Below, piece after piece: positions 43,862-53,594 of a stretch of DNA of 64,000 bases; position 1 is the stretch's first letter; each line of letters begins with the position of its first letter. Origin of the DNA: Prosthecodimorpha staleyi (GTDB lineage Bacteria > Pseudomonadota > Alphaproteobacteria > Rhizobiales > Ancalomicrobiaceae); contig NZ_JAHHZF010000016.1 in NCBI RefSeq assembly GCF_018729455.1, forward strand, positions 1 through 64,000, given 5' to 3'. Position numbers and translations under genes: made by a program. The notes under the pieces were generated by a model that made no database searches, had not been told where the DNA came from, and was given only the letters and a program-made list of their open reading frames with translations.

Positions 43862-45244
43862 TCAGCTGCCGCCGGCCAGCCGCTTCCAGGCCGGCATTTC
43901 GGTGCGCATCTGGCGGATTTCGCGATCGACGATGGCGACGGTCTCGCGGATCTGCGCCTCGTCATGCTCGGCGGTGATGAAGAAGCGCAGGCGCGCCTGC
44001 TTCTCCGGCACGGCCGGGAAGATGATCGGCAGCACATTGACGCCAGCCTCGTAGAGGCGGTTGGCGCACATCACGGCGGAAGTCGAATCGCCGATGATTA
44101 CCGGCACCACGGCGGCATTGATGGCGGTGCCGGTATCGAGACCCGCCTCGCGGCAGAGGTCGAGGAACAGCTTGGCGTTGGTGCGGATCTTCTGGGCCCG
44201 CCAGGGTTCGCGCTCCAGCACCTCGATCGACTTGATCGCCGCCCCGGCCAAGGCCGGCGGGAAGCCGACCGAGAAGACGAAGCCCGGCGCGCCGGCCTTC
44301 AGGATCTCGATCAGGGCATGCGAGCCTGCGATATAGCCGCCTGCGGCCGCGAAGGACTTGGACAGGGTGCCCATCCAGATCTCGATCTCGTTCGGATCGA
44401 CGCCCTGCTCCTCGGCGAGGCCGCGGCCATGCGCGCCAAGCACGCCGGCCGAATGCGCCTCGTCGACCATCAGCCAGGCATCGTGCCGGCGCTTGATGTT
44501 CACCAGCCGCTTCAGGTCCGGCATGTCGCCGTCCATGCTGTAGAGGCCCTCGACCACGATCAGGCAGCGCTCGTGACGCGACCGGGTGCGGGTCAGGTGC
44601 TCTTCGAGCGCGTCGAGATCGTTATGGGCGAACATCAGCCGCGTGGCGCCCGACATGCGGGTACCCTCGACGATCGAGTTGTGGCTGAGCGCGTCGCACA
44701 GGATGAGGTCTTTCGGCCCCATCAGGTGGCCGATGGTCGACACGTTGGTGGCATGGCCCGAGACGAAGACGACCGCGTCCTCGGTGCCGTGCAAGCGGGC
44801 CAGCGCCATCTCCAGCTCGTGGTGGATCGGCCGCTCGCCGGCGACCAGCCGGCTCGCCGACACCGTCGTGCCATAGCGGTCGATCGCCGCTTTGGCGGCC
44901 GCCGAAACCTCCGGATGGCCGTTCAGGCCGAGATAATTGTAGGACGCGAAGTTGAGCAGCGTGCGGTTGCCACACAGCGTGGTCGCGCCGGCCCGGCCCT
45001 CATGAACGTGGAAGAACGGGTTGGCGATGCCCGAAAGCTCCGCTGCCGCCGCCATCATGCGCAACTGCTTGTGCTGCGGCATGGCCGAGAAGTCGAATGC
45101 CTTGGGACCGACCGGCGCAGATTCGAGCATGGCGGGTTCGTCGCCGTCGCGTTCGCGCCGATTTTGAGCTTTCGCCTTCAAGTCCGCGAGAAGCTTGGAC
45201 TTCTCATTCTTGGCCAGACCTTCGATTCCACGCGGAGCCGTCAT
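43862..45244 (-). CDS. rkpG: PLP-dependent alpha-oxoamine synthase, RkpG-like
   Basis: The 460-residue enzyme belongs to the 8-amino-7-oxononanoate synthase/serine palmitoyltransferase group: PLP lysine K296 (MGTLSKSFAAAGGY), D261 and H264 in MVDEAHSAG, and SHNSIVEG. The family condenses an acyl thioester with an amino acid and releases CO2. Its first 60 residues are an extra basic helix-rich arm compared with about 390 residues in typical relatives. The ATG overlaps the stop of the giant PKS-like gene (TGATG). In Sinorhizobium rkpG follows rkpA and is needed for K-antigen capsule; here it could offload the RkpA acyl chain as a long-chain aminoketone. Confidence 0.85.
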   Translation of the reverse strand: MTAPRGIEGLAKNEKSKLLADLKAKAQNRRERDGDEPAMLESAPVGPKAFDFSAMPQHKQLRMMAAAAELSGIANPFFHVHEGRAGATTLCGNRTLLNFASYNYLGLNGHPEVSAAAKAAIDRYGTTVSASRLVAGERPIHHELEMALARLHGTEDAVVFVSGHATNVSTIGHLMGPKDLILCDALSHNSIVEGTRMSGATRLMFAHNDLDALEEHLTRTRSRHERCLIVVEGLYSMDGDMPDLKRLVNIKRRHDAWLMVDEAHSAGVLGAHGRGLAEEQGVDPNEIEIWMGTLSKSFAAAGGYIAGSHALIEILKAGAPGFVFSVGFPPALAGAAIKSIEVLEREPWRAQKIRTNAKLFLDLCREAGLDTGTAINAAVVPVIIGDSTSAVMCANRLYEAGVNVLPIIFPAVPEKQARLRFFITAEHDEAQIRETVAIVDREIRQMRTEMPAWKRLAGGS

Positions 45245-48200
45245 CAGAACACCTTCTTGATCGTCTGGCCGCGCCGCTCGATCGCCTCGGCCACGGCGGC
45301 GAGATCCTCCGCCGTCGATCCCTGGAAATCGGTATGGCTGTTGGCCAGCGTCTCCGTATCGCTGGTCGCCGACATGGCATCGCCGCCCTGGATCCGCGCC
45401 ACCATCTTGGTGGCGATATCGTGCAGCGTGGCGCCGTTGGCAAGCGACATGAGCGGGATTTCCACGCCGAGCCGGCTTTCGGCGGCCATGCGCAGTTCGA
45501 GCGCCATCAGCGAGTCCATGCCGATTTCGGAGAGCGGCTTGTGGCGGTCGATATCGTCGCCCGGCATCCGCAGAATGCGGCCGATTTCGGCTCCGAGCAG
45601 GCGGATGACCCGCTCCAGCGCCTCGGCAGGCGGCAGGGCCATGATCTCCTCGCGTGCGGCCTGATCGCCGCCCTCCGCGCTTTCCGCCGCGCCGAGATCG
45701 CCGAGATCGGCGAAGAGCGGGGTGGAGACCAGCTTCAGTTCCTTCGAGGCCGACGCCCAGTCGATCCGGGCGAAGCCGATCGCAGCCTTGTCCATGGCGG
45801 TCGGATCGAGCGCCATCAGGGCCTCGAGGCCGTCGAGTGCCTCCTCGACCTTCAGAGCGCTGCGGCCGAGCTTGCGCGCCAGCATCTCGTTGACCTGCGT
45901 GTTGCGGGCCAGGTAGCCGGCATCGCCGATCGCACCCCACGCCACGGCGAGGCCGGGGAGGCCTTCGGAGCGGCGCTTGCGGGCCAGGGCTTCGAGATAG
46001 GCGTTGGCGGCCACGTAGTTGGCCTGGCCCGGATTGCCGACGATGGTCGTTGCCGACGAGAACAGCACGAAGCAGTCGAGATCGAGACCGCGCGTTGCCC
46101 GGTCGAGGATCGCCGCAGAAGCGACCTTCGGATGCAGGACGGTCCGGATGCGTTCCGGCGTCAGATTCTGCACCAGGGCATCGTCCAGCACCATGGCGGT
46201 GTGGAAAAGGCCCTTGAGCGGCGGTCCGCCGGCGGCAAGCCGGGCAAGCAACGCCTCGACGGCCTTCGGATCGGCCGCGTCGACCGCCAGGGTCTCCACC
46301 GTGGCGCCGATCGCCTCAATCTCGCGTACGATCTCGACCGCATCACCTTCGACGCGCCCGCGCCGACCGATCAGGACCAGATGGCGCGCGCCGCGCTGGG
46401 CGAGCCGCCGTGCGAGGCCGAGACCGAAGCCGCCGAGGCCGCCGACGATCAGGTAGCGGCCTTCGGCCGAGACCTTGAAGCCGGGTGCCGTCGGCATGGC
46501 CGAGACTGCCGGCATCGCCGGCGGGGTGATCACGATCTTGCCGATATGGCCGGCCTGCTGCATCAGCCGGAAGGCCGCTGTGGCATCCTCGGCCACGAAG
46601 GCGCGGAACGGCAGCGCGGTGAGAGAGCCGTCCTCGAACAGACGCATCAGGTTGCGGAACAGCCGCTCGGCCAGTTTCAACTGACGGGTCAGCAGTTGGT
46701 CGGCGTCGATGCCGAAATAGCTCAGATTCTGGCGGAACGGCCGCAGGCCGAGCCGGGTGTTGCCGTAGAAGTCGCGCTTGCCCAGTTCCAGGAAGCGGCC
46801 GAAGGGCTTCAGCACCTGGACCGAACGCTCCATCGCCTCGCCGGCGAGCGAGTTCAGCACCACGTCGACACCCTGGCCGCCGGTCAGGCGCATCACCTCG
46901 TCGGCGAAGGCCAGACTGCGCGAATCGAGCACATGATCGGCGCCGAGCGTCTCCAGCAGCACCCGCTTCTCGCGGCTGCCCGCGGTGGCGATCACGGTGG
47001 CACCATGCGACTTGGCGATCTGCAGGGCGGCCAAGCCGACGCCGCCGGCGCCGCCGTGGACCAGCACGGTCTCGCCCTCCTCGAGGCGGGCGAGGTGCAC
47101 CAGCGCATAATAGGAGGTCAGGAAGGCGACCGGTATGGTGGCGGCCGCTTCGAACGACATCTGGGCCATCAGCGGGGCCACGGCATGGGCCGGCACCGTG
47201 ACATGGCCGGCAAAGGCCGCCGCCGCGAAGGCGACGCAAGGGTCGCCGACGTTGAAGCCGGTCACGCCCGGCCCGACCGCGCTGACCACGCCGGCGCATT
47301 CCATGCCGAGGGTCGGGCCGGCGAAGCCGTCCTCCAGAGCTTCCGGCGGCAGCAGGCCCATGGCCCACATCACGTCGCGGAAGTTGAGGCCGGTGGCGCG
47401 GATCTCGATCTCGATCTCGCCCGCGCCGGGCGCGGTCCGCGCCACGGTCGACCAGGTCAGCCGATCGAGCGAGCCCTGGCCGGCGATATCCAGGCGCCGG
47501 GTCAGCGGACCGCCGACGCCGGCAAGGCTGCTTTCGCCAAGCAGGCCGCCGCGCACCACGCGCAGCGCCGAGCGGCGGTCGGCGTCGAGCACGATCTCGT
47601 GCTCCGCGCCGGCATTCTCGATCTCGTGGGCGATCCGGATGGCCGCCTCGGACGGCGCCAGCGACGGCGACGCGTCGATCTGGCGGATGTCGAGATTGGG
47701 ATGTTCGTTGGCGACCACACGGGCAAAGCCCCACAGTGCCGCCTGAGCCGGGCGATGCGTCGGCAGCCCGACGATCGCCTGCGCCGCGCCCGGCGCAATC
47801 GTCCAGACGCGAACCTCACGGGTGCCGAGCGCTCGGGCGAGCGACCCGAATGCCGCGGTGCGCGCCAGCACGGCTGCTTCCGCATCCTCCTCGGAAGCCG
47901 AAGCGCCGTAGGCGAACACCACCTCGAAGTCGCCCTCGGGCAGAGCCTCGCGCAACTTCGCATCGGCATCGGCCGAGCCGTCGAGCGGCACCACCTTGGT
48001 CGAATAGGCCGCCGGCGGATGCGCCTCGTCGGACGGGAGATGATCGATCAGGATCTTCACCGGGCGACGGCCGCCGTTGAGCTGGGCGACCAGCGCGTCG
48101 GAGAGCGCGCGACCGCGGCCCTCGCCGTTGGTCACGAGCACGACCGGCTTGCGCACCGGCGCCGGGGCCTCGGCCATCCGGGGCGCCTCGGGCGCCGTGC

Positions 48201-51200
48201 CGGTCACCAGGAAGGCCGCCGCAGCGCCATCGATCAGATGATCGACGCGCACATCGCGGAACCCGGCCTGACCGGCCAGGTTCGACCAGCGCGCACGCCG
48301 GTCGGGCAGGCGACCGACGGGACGGTCCGGATCGGCCGACAGACGCCACCAGTCGGGGGCGATACCGCGCAGGGCATCCACAAAAGGCCGGCCTTCCGGC
48401 TCGCACAGGACGATCGCGCCGCCCGGGACGAGTCCGCGCCCGACCAGCGACAATGTCGCGCCCAGATCCGGCCAGCGATGCGCGCCATCCGCGGAGACGG
48501 CGAGGTCGTAGCGCACGCCGTTCTCACCGTCGAAGCTCGCCCATTCCGCCGTATTCAGCAGGCGGTGATGGCCGATCAGCAGGCGCGCCCGTTCGAGGAC
48601 CGACGGATCCGGATCCGTCAACGTCACCGAACCGGTCTCCGGATCAAGTCCGGCCAGAATGCGCCGGACGAGGCCCTGGTTTTCGGCGCCGAGCACCAGG
48701 ATCGACAGCGGACGATCCTTCGGCGCGACCGCGATCAGGTCCTCGACGAGGCGGGCGACGGTCACGGCGATCGGCGCGAAGCTCGGCGATCCGCTCGCCA
48801 GATGATCGCGCATCGCCTCCGAGCCGATCGGATCGCTGCCGCCATCGACCAGCCGCCGCTCCAGAAGGTCGGCGAGGCGCGACAGCATCGTGGCTTCGGC
48901 GATCCAGGCCGGCTGATCGGCCACGATGGTGCGGATCAGACTGTCGACGGAAGGGTTGTCGGAATCGTCCTCAAGGACCCAGCGGCCGTCGGTCTGACGG
49001 GCCTGGCCGTCCTCTTCGAGGCCTGCGAGCAGGCGGGCGAAGAGCGGACGCATGTCGGGATGGATGCGACCGCGAGCCACCAGATCGGCGATCTGGAACC
49101 CGTTGCGGTCGGCGCCGACGATCCGGCCGATCACGCCGGCGGCCAGATAGGTCAGGGCGGCGTCGACCAGGATGCGGCCTTCCGCGGGATCCGCGGCTCC
49201 GTCCTCCGAGGCGAGCCCGAGCCGCTCGGCGGCGGCGGCCGGACCTTCCGGCCAGGCGGCTTCCACTGCAGAGGCCAGTCCGTCCTGCGGCAGACGGACC
49301 GGTACGGTCTGATACACGAAGTCGTCGAGCGTCGCTTCCCGCGACAACTGGACGGCCGAGAAGCGGGCGCCGGAGAGCGAGGCGACGACCGCGCCGGCGT
49401 CATCGAGGAGCGTGAACACCGCTTCGATCGACTTGACCGAACCCTTGGTCAATTCAAGCCGCGCCGAGGCCACCGCCGCGCCGGGGGCGAAAATGCGCAG
49501 CGAGCCGATCCGGGTCGGCAGGAAGCTCTGCTGGCGGCCGCCCATGCCACGCTCTGCAAGAAGGGCGAAAAGGCCGTGGAAGGCGGAGTCCAGCAGCGTC
49601 GGATGCAGCATGTAGCCGCGCTCGTCCAACGGGGCCTGAGGACCGGCGAAGCGGATCGTGGCGGTCCGGTCGTCGACCACGTCGACGCTGGCGGCGCGAC
49701 GGAACGCCGGGCCGTATTCCAGCCCGAAGGTCTCGGTCAGACGATAGAGTTCCGCCGCCGACATGGTCCGACGGGCCGGACCGATCGCGGCCGGCGCCGG
49801 CATGGTCTCGACCGGAACGGCGGACAGGGCGCCGCGGGCGTGCAGGCTCCACTCGTCGCCGGTCAGGCGATGGCGGCTCAGAATCTCGACCACCATGCCG
49901 TCATGGGAGACGCGGACCGACACCTCGCGCGGCTCCGACGGCTCGATGACGAGCGCGCGGACGATATCGAAATCCTTCAGCTCGATATGGTCGGTGCCGA
50001 GCAGTTCCCGACCGGCGGCGAGCGCCATTTCGGCAAGGCCGGCAGCCGGCACGACGATGGCACCGTCGACCTTGTGGTCGGCGAGCCACGGCTGCAGTTC
50101 CGTGTCGAGATGGTTGAAGAAGACCGGTCCGCCCTGACGGTCGGCCAGACCGATCAGCGGATGCGCGGTCGGCCGATAGGTCGACAGGGCTTCGGGCGTG
50201 AGGTCGAGCTTGTAGGGCTGGTTCTGCCAGGCGTAGGCCGGCAGGTCGGCCGTGCGGGGGCCGGTGCCGAACAGGGCACGATCGTCGACCGCCGCCCCAT
50301 GGGCGACGACGCCCGCCGCGATGCGGGCGATCGGGTCGACCGCTTCGGAATCGGCCCTGTCGAGAGACGACAGCGCGGCGCCGGTGAGGCTCGCTTCCTT
50401 CAGGATGTCGTTGACATAGGCGCCGAGCACCGGGCGCGGGCCGATTTCGAGGAAGACGCGATAGCCGTCCTCGGTCAGAGCCTTGACGCCCGCTTCGAAG
50501 GCGACGGGCTGGCGCACATTCTCCCACCAATATTGCGCGTCGAGCGCCTCGCCGGGCACGATCCCGCCCTTGACGGTGGAATAGAACGGAATCCGCGATG
50601 CCCGCGGCCTGATATCCGCCAAGGTCTGCATCAGCGGCTGACGGATCGGATCGACCAGCGCGCAATGGAACGGATAGTCGAGGTCCAGCCGCTTGAAGGC
50701 CCAACGCTTGGAGCGGGCGAATTTCAGGAACTGGTCGAGCGAATCGATCCGGCCCGAAATGGTTACGCCGCGCGGGCTGTTGATGGCCGCGATCTCGATG
50801 CCCGGATAGCCGGCCTCGGCGATCGCCTTCTCGGCCTCCGCGGCCGGCATCAAGAGGGCGGCCATGCCGCCGAGATGGCGCGTGATCTCCTGGTGGGTCG
50901 AGCGCGCGTGGATGACCTTCACGGCATCGGCGAGATCGAGCGCACCGGCCGCCCAGGCGGAGGCGACCTCGCCCACGCTGTGCCCGACCACGGCCCGGGG
51001 CTTGATGCCACGCATCGCCAGCGCCTCGACCAGCGCCACCTGGACGCCGAACAGCAGCGGCTGTGCGACTTCGGTCCGCTCGATCTCGTTCTCGATCTCT
51101 TCGGAGAACATGGTCGTCAGAAGCGACCAGCCGGCCCGACCCATGAACACCCGGTCGACCTTCTCGAAGGCCTTCTGGAAGTCCGGATTGACCCGGTAGG

Positions 51201-52857
51201 CAACGCGGCCCATGCCGGCCCATTGCGAGCCGTTGCCGGAGAAGACGAAGGCGAGCCCGCCCTCGCGGACCGGGGCGCGGGCGTCGACGATCTGGGCCGT
51301 GCGGTTACCGGCGAGCCATTCGTCGAGCGCGCCGACCATCTGGTCATGCGCCATCGGCAGGGTGACGATCCGGTGCTCGTGCCGATCACGGCCGTGTGCG
51401 GCGGCGGCGAGCAGGGCCTGGGCCGCCGCAGGGGTCGCCGCGGCCAGGCGGTCGCGATAGCCGGCGACCAGCTTCTTCAACGATTCGCGGCTATGGGCGG
51501 AAACCACGAGCGGGGTCGGGCCGCTGCCGGCCTCGTTGGCGCGGACCGGTTCGCCCTCGCGGATGACCACATGGGCGTTGGCGCCGCCGAAGCCGAAGGA
51601 GTTGATGCCGGCATGGCGCGGCCGGCCGCCGCGCGGGATGGCGACGGGCTCACTGGCGACCGACAGGTTCAGTTCGCCGAAGGGGATGTCCGGGTTCGGC
51701 GTGTGGAAATGCAGCGAAGCCGGCAGGACCTCGTTTTCCAGCGCCAGGATCGATTTCAGCATGCCGGCCACACCCGAGGCCGGCTCCAGATGGCCGACAT
51801 TGGTCTTCACCGAGCCGACCGGCAGCACGCGCTGGCGCCGCTGGCCGAGCTTGCGGCCGAGCGCTCCGGCTTCGGCCGGATCGCCGACCCGAGTGCCGGT
51901 GCCGTGCGCCTCGACGAAGGCGAGGTCTTCCGGATCGATGCCGAAGCGGGAATAGACCTCCTCCAGCAGGGCGGCCTGCATGTCGGACGACGGCAGCGAC
52001 AGGCCGACCGTGCGGCCGTCGGAATTGATGCCGGTGCCGACGATGGTGGCGCGGATGCGGTCGCCGTCGGCGCGCGCCTTCGGGGCGGCCTTCAGCACCA
52101 TGGCAACGGCGCCCTCGGAGCGCACATAGCCGTCTCCGGCTGCGTCGAAGGCGCGGCAAAGGCCGGTCGGCGACAGCATCGACGCACGGGCGAAGCCGAT
52201 GAAGGGCACCGGCGAGCCGAGCACGTTGACCCCGCCGACGATGGCGGTGTCGATCCGGCCGGAGCGAATGGCCTCGGCGGCCTCATGCATGGCGACGAGC
52301 GAGGACGAGCAGGCGGTATCGACCGTGAAGCTCGGGCCGCGCAGATCGAAAATATAGGAAATCCGATTGGAGATGATCGACAGCGTGTTGCCGGTCATGA
52401 ACTGGGCATCGATCGCCGCCGGATCGAAATAGAAGCGGTTCATGTAGTCCGACGACGAGGCGCCGATATAGACCCCGACGCGCTCGCCGGTCAGGCGCGA
52501 CGGGCGCAATCCGGCGTGTTCGAGCGCCTCGTAGGTCACCTGCAGCAGCATCCGCTGCTGCGGGTCCATCTGGATCGCTTCGCGCGGGCTGATGCCGAAG
52601 AAGCCCGGGTCGAAGTCGAAAACGTCCTCAACGATGCCGGCCGAGAAGGTGTAGCTCTTGCCCCACACATTCTTGTTCGGGTGCAGGAAGCGTTCCGTGG
52701 CGAAGCGGTCCGAACTGATCCGGGTCACGGCGCAGCGGCGTTCGTTCAGAAGCGTCCAGAACGAAGGCACGTCCGGTGCGGAAGGCAGCCGGCAAGCGTA
52801 ACCGACGATCGCGATTTCGGTTTCTCGGTCAGCCATGGTCAATCGGTTCGCCGTCAT
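45244..52857 (-). CDS. rkpA: Iterative type I PKS/fatty-acid-synthase-like megasynthase, RkpA-like
   Basis: The 2537-residue enzyme has these domains in order: ketosynthase 11-435 (C183, H318, H356); acyltransferase 536-830 (S627 in VVGHSVGE); dehydratase 897-1170 (H928, D1090); methyltransferase-like 1320-1555 with a degenerate SAM loop (VLGAENQG); structural ketoreductase about 1570-1770; enoylreductase 1800-2110 (HGGAGGVG); ketoreductase 2130-2320 (GGLGGFG, Y2281); and ACP about 2410-2490 (S2449 in GMDSL). There is no thioesterase. One fully reducing module fits iterative synthesis of a saturated chain, as proposed for Sinorhizobium RkpA, which has about the same length. ATG 52836 is an alternative start. 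The product is probably released by RkpG. Confidence 0.9.
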   Translation of the reverse strand: MTANRLTMADRETEIAIVGYACRLPSAPDVPSFWTLLNERRCAVTRISSDRFATERFLHPNKNVWGKSYTFSAGIVEDVFDFDPGFFGISPREAIQMDPQQRMLLQVTYEALEHAGLRPSRLTGERVGVYIGASSSDYMNRFYFDPAAIDAQFMTGNTLSIISNRISYIFDLRGPSFTVDTACSSSLVAMHEAAEAIRSGRIDTAIVGGVNVLGSPVPFIGFARASMLSPTGLCRAFDAAGDGYVRSEGAVAMVLKAAPKARADGDRIRATIVGTGINSDGRTVGLSLPSSDMQAALLEEVYSRFGIDPEDLAFVEAHGTGTRVGDPAEAGALGRKLGQRRQRVLPVGSVKTNVGHLEPASGVAGMLKSILALENEVLPASLHFHTPNPDIPFGELNLSVASEPVAIPRGGRPRHAGINSFGFGGANAHVVIREGEPVRANEAGSGPTPLVVSAHSRESLKKLVAGYRDRLAAATPAAAQALLAAAAHGRDRHEHRIVTLPMAHDQMVGALDEWLAGNRTAQIVDARAPVREGGLAFVFSGNGSQWAGMGRVAYRVNPDFQKAFEKVDRVFMGRAGWSLLTTMFSEEIENEIERTEVAQPLLFGVQVALVEALAMRGIKPRAVVGHSVGEVASAWAAGALDLADAVKVIHARSTHQEITRHLGGMAALLMPAAEAEKAIAEAGYPGIEIAAINSPRGVTISGRIDSLDQFLKFARSKRWAFKRLDLDYPFHCALVDPIRQPLMQTLADIRPRASRIPFYSTVKGGIVPGEALDAQYWWENVRQPVAFEAGVKALTEDGYRVFLEIGPRPVLGAYVNDILKEASLTGAALSSLDRADSEAVDPIARIAAGVVAHGAAVDDRALFGTGPRTADLPAYAWQNQPYKLDLTPEALSTYRPTAHPLIGLADRQGGPVFFNHLDTELQPWLADHKVDGAIVVPAAGLAEMALAAGRELLGTDHIELKDFDIVRALVIEPSEPREVSVRVSHDGMVVEILSRHRLTGDEWSLHARGALSAVPVETMPAPAAIGPARRTMSAAELYRLTETFGLEYGPAFRRAASVDVVDDRTATIRFAGPQAPLDERGYMLHPTLLDSAFHGLFALLAERGMGGRQQSFLPTRIGSLRIFAPGAAVASARLELTKGSVKSIEAVFTLLDDAGAVVASLSGARFSAVQLSREATLDDFVYQTVPVRLPQDGLASAVEAAWPEGPAAAAERLGLASEDGAADPAEGRILVDAALTYLAAGVIGRIVGADRNGFQIADLVARGRIHPDMRPLFARLLAGLEEDGQARQTDGRWVLEDDSDNPSVDSLIRTIVADQPAWIAEATMLSRLADLLERRLVDGGSDPIGSEAMRDHLASGSPSFAPIAVTVARLVEDLIAVAPKDRPLSILVLGAENQGLVRRILAGLDPETGSVTLTDPDPSVLERARLLIGHHRLLNTAEWASFDGENGVRYDLAVSADGAHRWPDLGATLSLVGRGLVPGGAIVLCEPEGRPFVDALRGIAPDWWRLSADPDRPVGRLPDRRARWSNLAGQAGFRDVRVDHLIDGAAAAFLVTGTAPEAPRMAEAPAPVRKPVVLVTNGEGRGRALSDALVAQLNGGRRPVKILIDHLPSDEAHPPAAYSTKVVPLDGSADADAKLREALPEGDFEVVFAYGASASEEDAEAAVLARTAAFGSLARALGTREVRVWTIAPGAAQAIVGLPTHRPAQAALWGFARVVANEHPNLDIRQIDASPSLAPSEAAIRIAHEIENAGAEHEIVLDADRRSALRVVRGGLLGESSLAGVGGPLTRRLDIAGQGSLDRLTWSTVARTAPGAGEIEIEIRATGLNFRDVMWAMGLLPPEALEDGFAGPTLGMECAGVVSAVGPGVTGFNVGDPCVAFAAAAFAGHVTVPAHAVAPLMAQMSFEAAATIPVAFLTSYYALVHLARLEEGETVLVHGGAGGVGLAALQIAKSHGATVIATAGSREKRVLLETLGADHVLDSRSLAFADEVMRLTGGQGVDVVLNSLAGEAMERSVQVLKPFGRFLELGKRDFYGNTRLGLRPFRQNLSYFGIDADQLLTRQLKLAERLFRNLMRLFEDGSLTALPFRAFVAEDATAAFRLMQQAGHIGKIVITPPAMPAVSAMPTAPGFKVSAEGRYLIVGGLGGFGLGLARRLAQRGARHLVLIGRRGRVEGDAVEIVREIEAIGATVETLAVDAADPKAVEALLARLAAGGPPLKGLFHTAMVLDDALVQNLTPERIRTVLHPKVASAAILDRATRGLDLDCFVLFSSATTIVGNPGQANYVAANAYLEALARKRRSEGLPGLAVAWGAIGDAGYLARNTQVNEMLARKLGRSALKVEEALDGLEALMALDPTAMDKAAIGFARIDWASASKELKLVSTPLFADLGDLGAAESAEGGDQAAREEIMALPPAEALERVIRLLGAEIGRILRMPGDDIDRHKPLSEIGMDSLMALELRMAAESRLGVEIPLMSLANGATLHDIATKMVARIQGGDAMSATSDTETLANSHTDFQGSTAEDLAAVAEAIERRGQTIKKVF

Positions 52858-53594
52858 TCGCTCTCATTCGCGTCCGCCAAGGGACGTCAGTCTCGCCGCC
52901 GTCCCATCCGGGCCGAGCGAATCGACTGCCGGACCCCCGGGCGCCCAGTCCGCCACCGTCCGACTGTCCTTAACCGCCGATCCGCGCGAAGGAATCAGCG
53001 TCCCGTCACTGGGTTTTCGATCAAGTGCGCATGGACCCCGTCCGGGTGATACCCCATCGGGTGCGATGGTCGCAACTGCGGACTGATCACGGTTTCTATC
53101 GAAACTGTAATGGTCCCCAGCAATGTTCGGTTTACGGTGCCGTCGTTTTCAGACGTCCGAATCCGCACCGGCAGGGCGGCGCGTGAGGCGACGTCGGGGC
53201 TGCCGTCGCTGTCGGCGACCGACAGGGAATGCACATCTGTCGGAAGTGTCTTTCGTCGATGCCGGTCACCGGCGCGTCTGGCCCGGCCGGACCCGTCCCG
53301 GCTTTCGAATCCGAGACGAATGCCCGTCCGTACCGGGCTGTCGCGAGCACGGTTTGCGCCCCGAAGGCTCCCGGTGACCGAAACGATAGTGGCGCCTCCC
53401 GGCGATACGCCAAATCCTTGGCTCCGAAACTACGCACCTACTAATCTATCTAATCCTTGCCCTCCCGCGCCCTTTCCGGGTGTGGACGCGTCGCTGGCGG
53501 CAGATTAAGTTCGGCCCGATTGTCGGCCGTTCGTCAGGTTCGGAACTTCGCCAAGGCCTGCTTGCGAAGCGACACACAAGGGGAAACGGGTGCT
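52858..53594. promoter_or_regulatory. Divergent regulatory region between rkpA and kpsC-like gene
   Basis: This 737-bp gap has no convincing gene on either strand. It contains a GTTTC-TATC-GAAAC inverted repeat at 53092-53105 in a relatively AT-rich patch (53080-53160), and a second AT-rich patch CTACTAATCTATCTAATCC at 53439-53457 that could hold the kpsC promoter. Both promoters of the capsule genes must lie here. A reading frame open from 53457 joins the kpsC gene, but its first 46 residues look non-coding. Confidence 0.45.

Noticed and set aside
45097-53049. A 2650-codon open frame on the plus strand opposite the rkpA gene.
   Set aside because: It is antisense to a gene with clear catalytic motifs throughout; its His/Arg/Gly/Asp-rich translation is the usual mirror of GC-rich coding sequence.
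43805-53340. A 19-base near-repeat (GCCCGTCCGNACCGGGNTG) at 43805-43823 and 53322-53340, flanking the rkpA-rkpG unit in direct orientation.
   Set aside because: Only 17 of 19 bases match and similarity stops at both ends; in GC-rich DNA of this length such a match can arise by chance, so I do not call it an attachment or insertion repeat.
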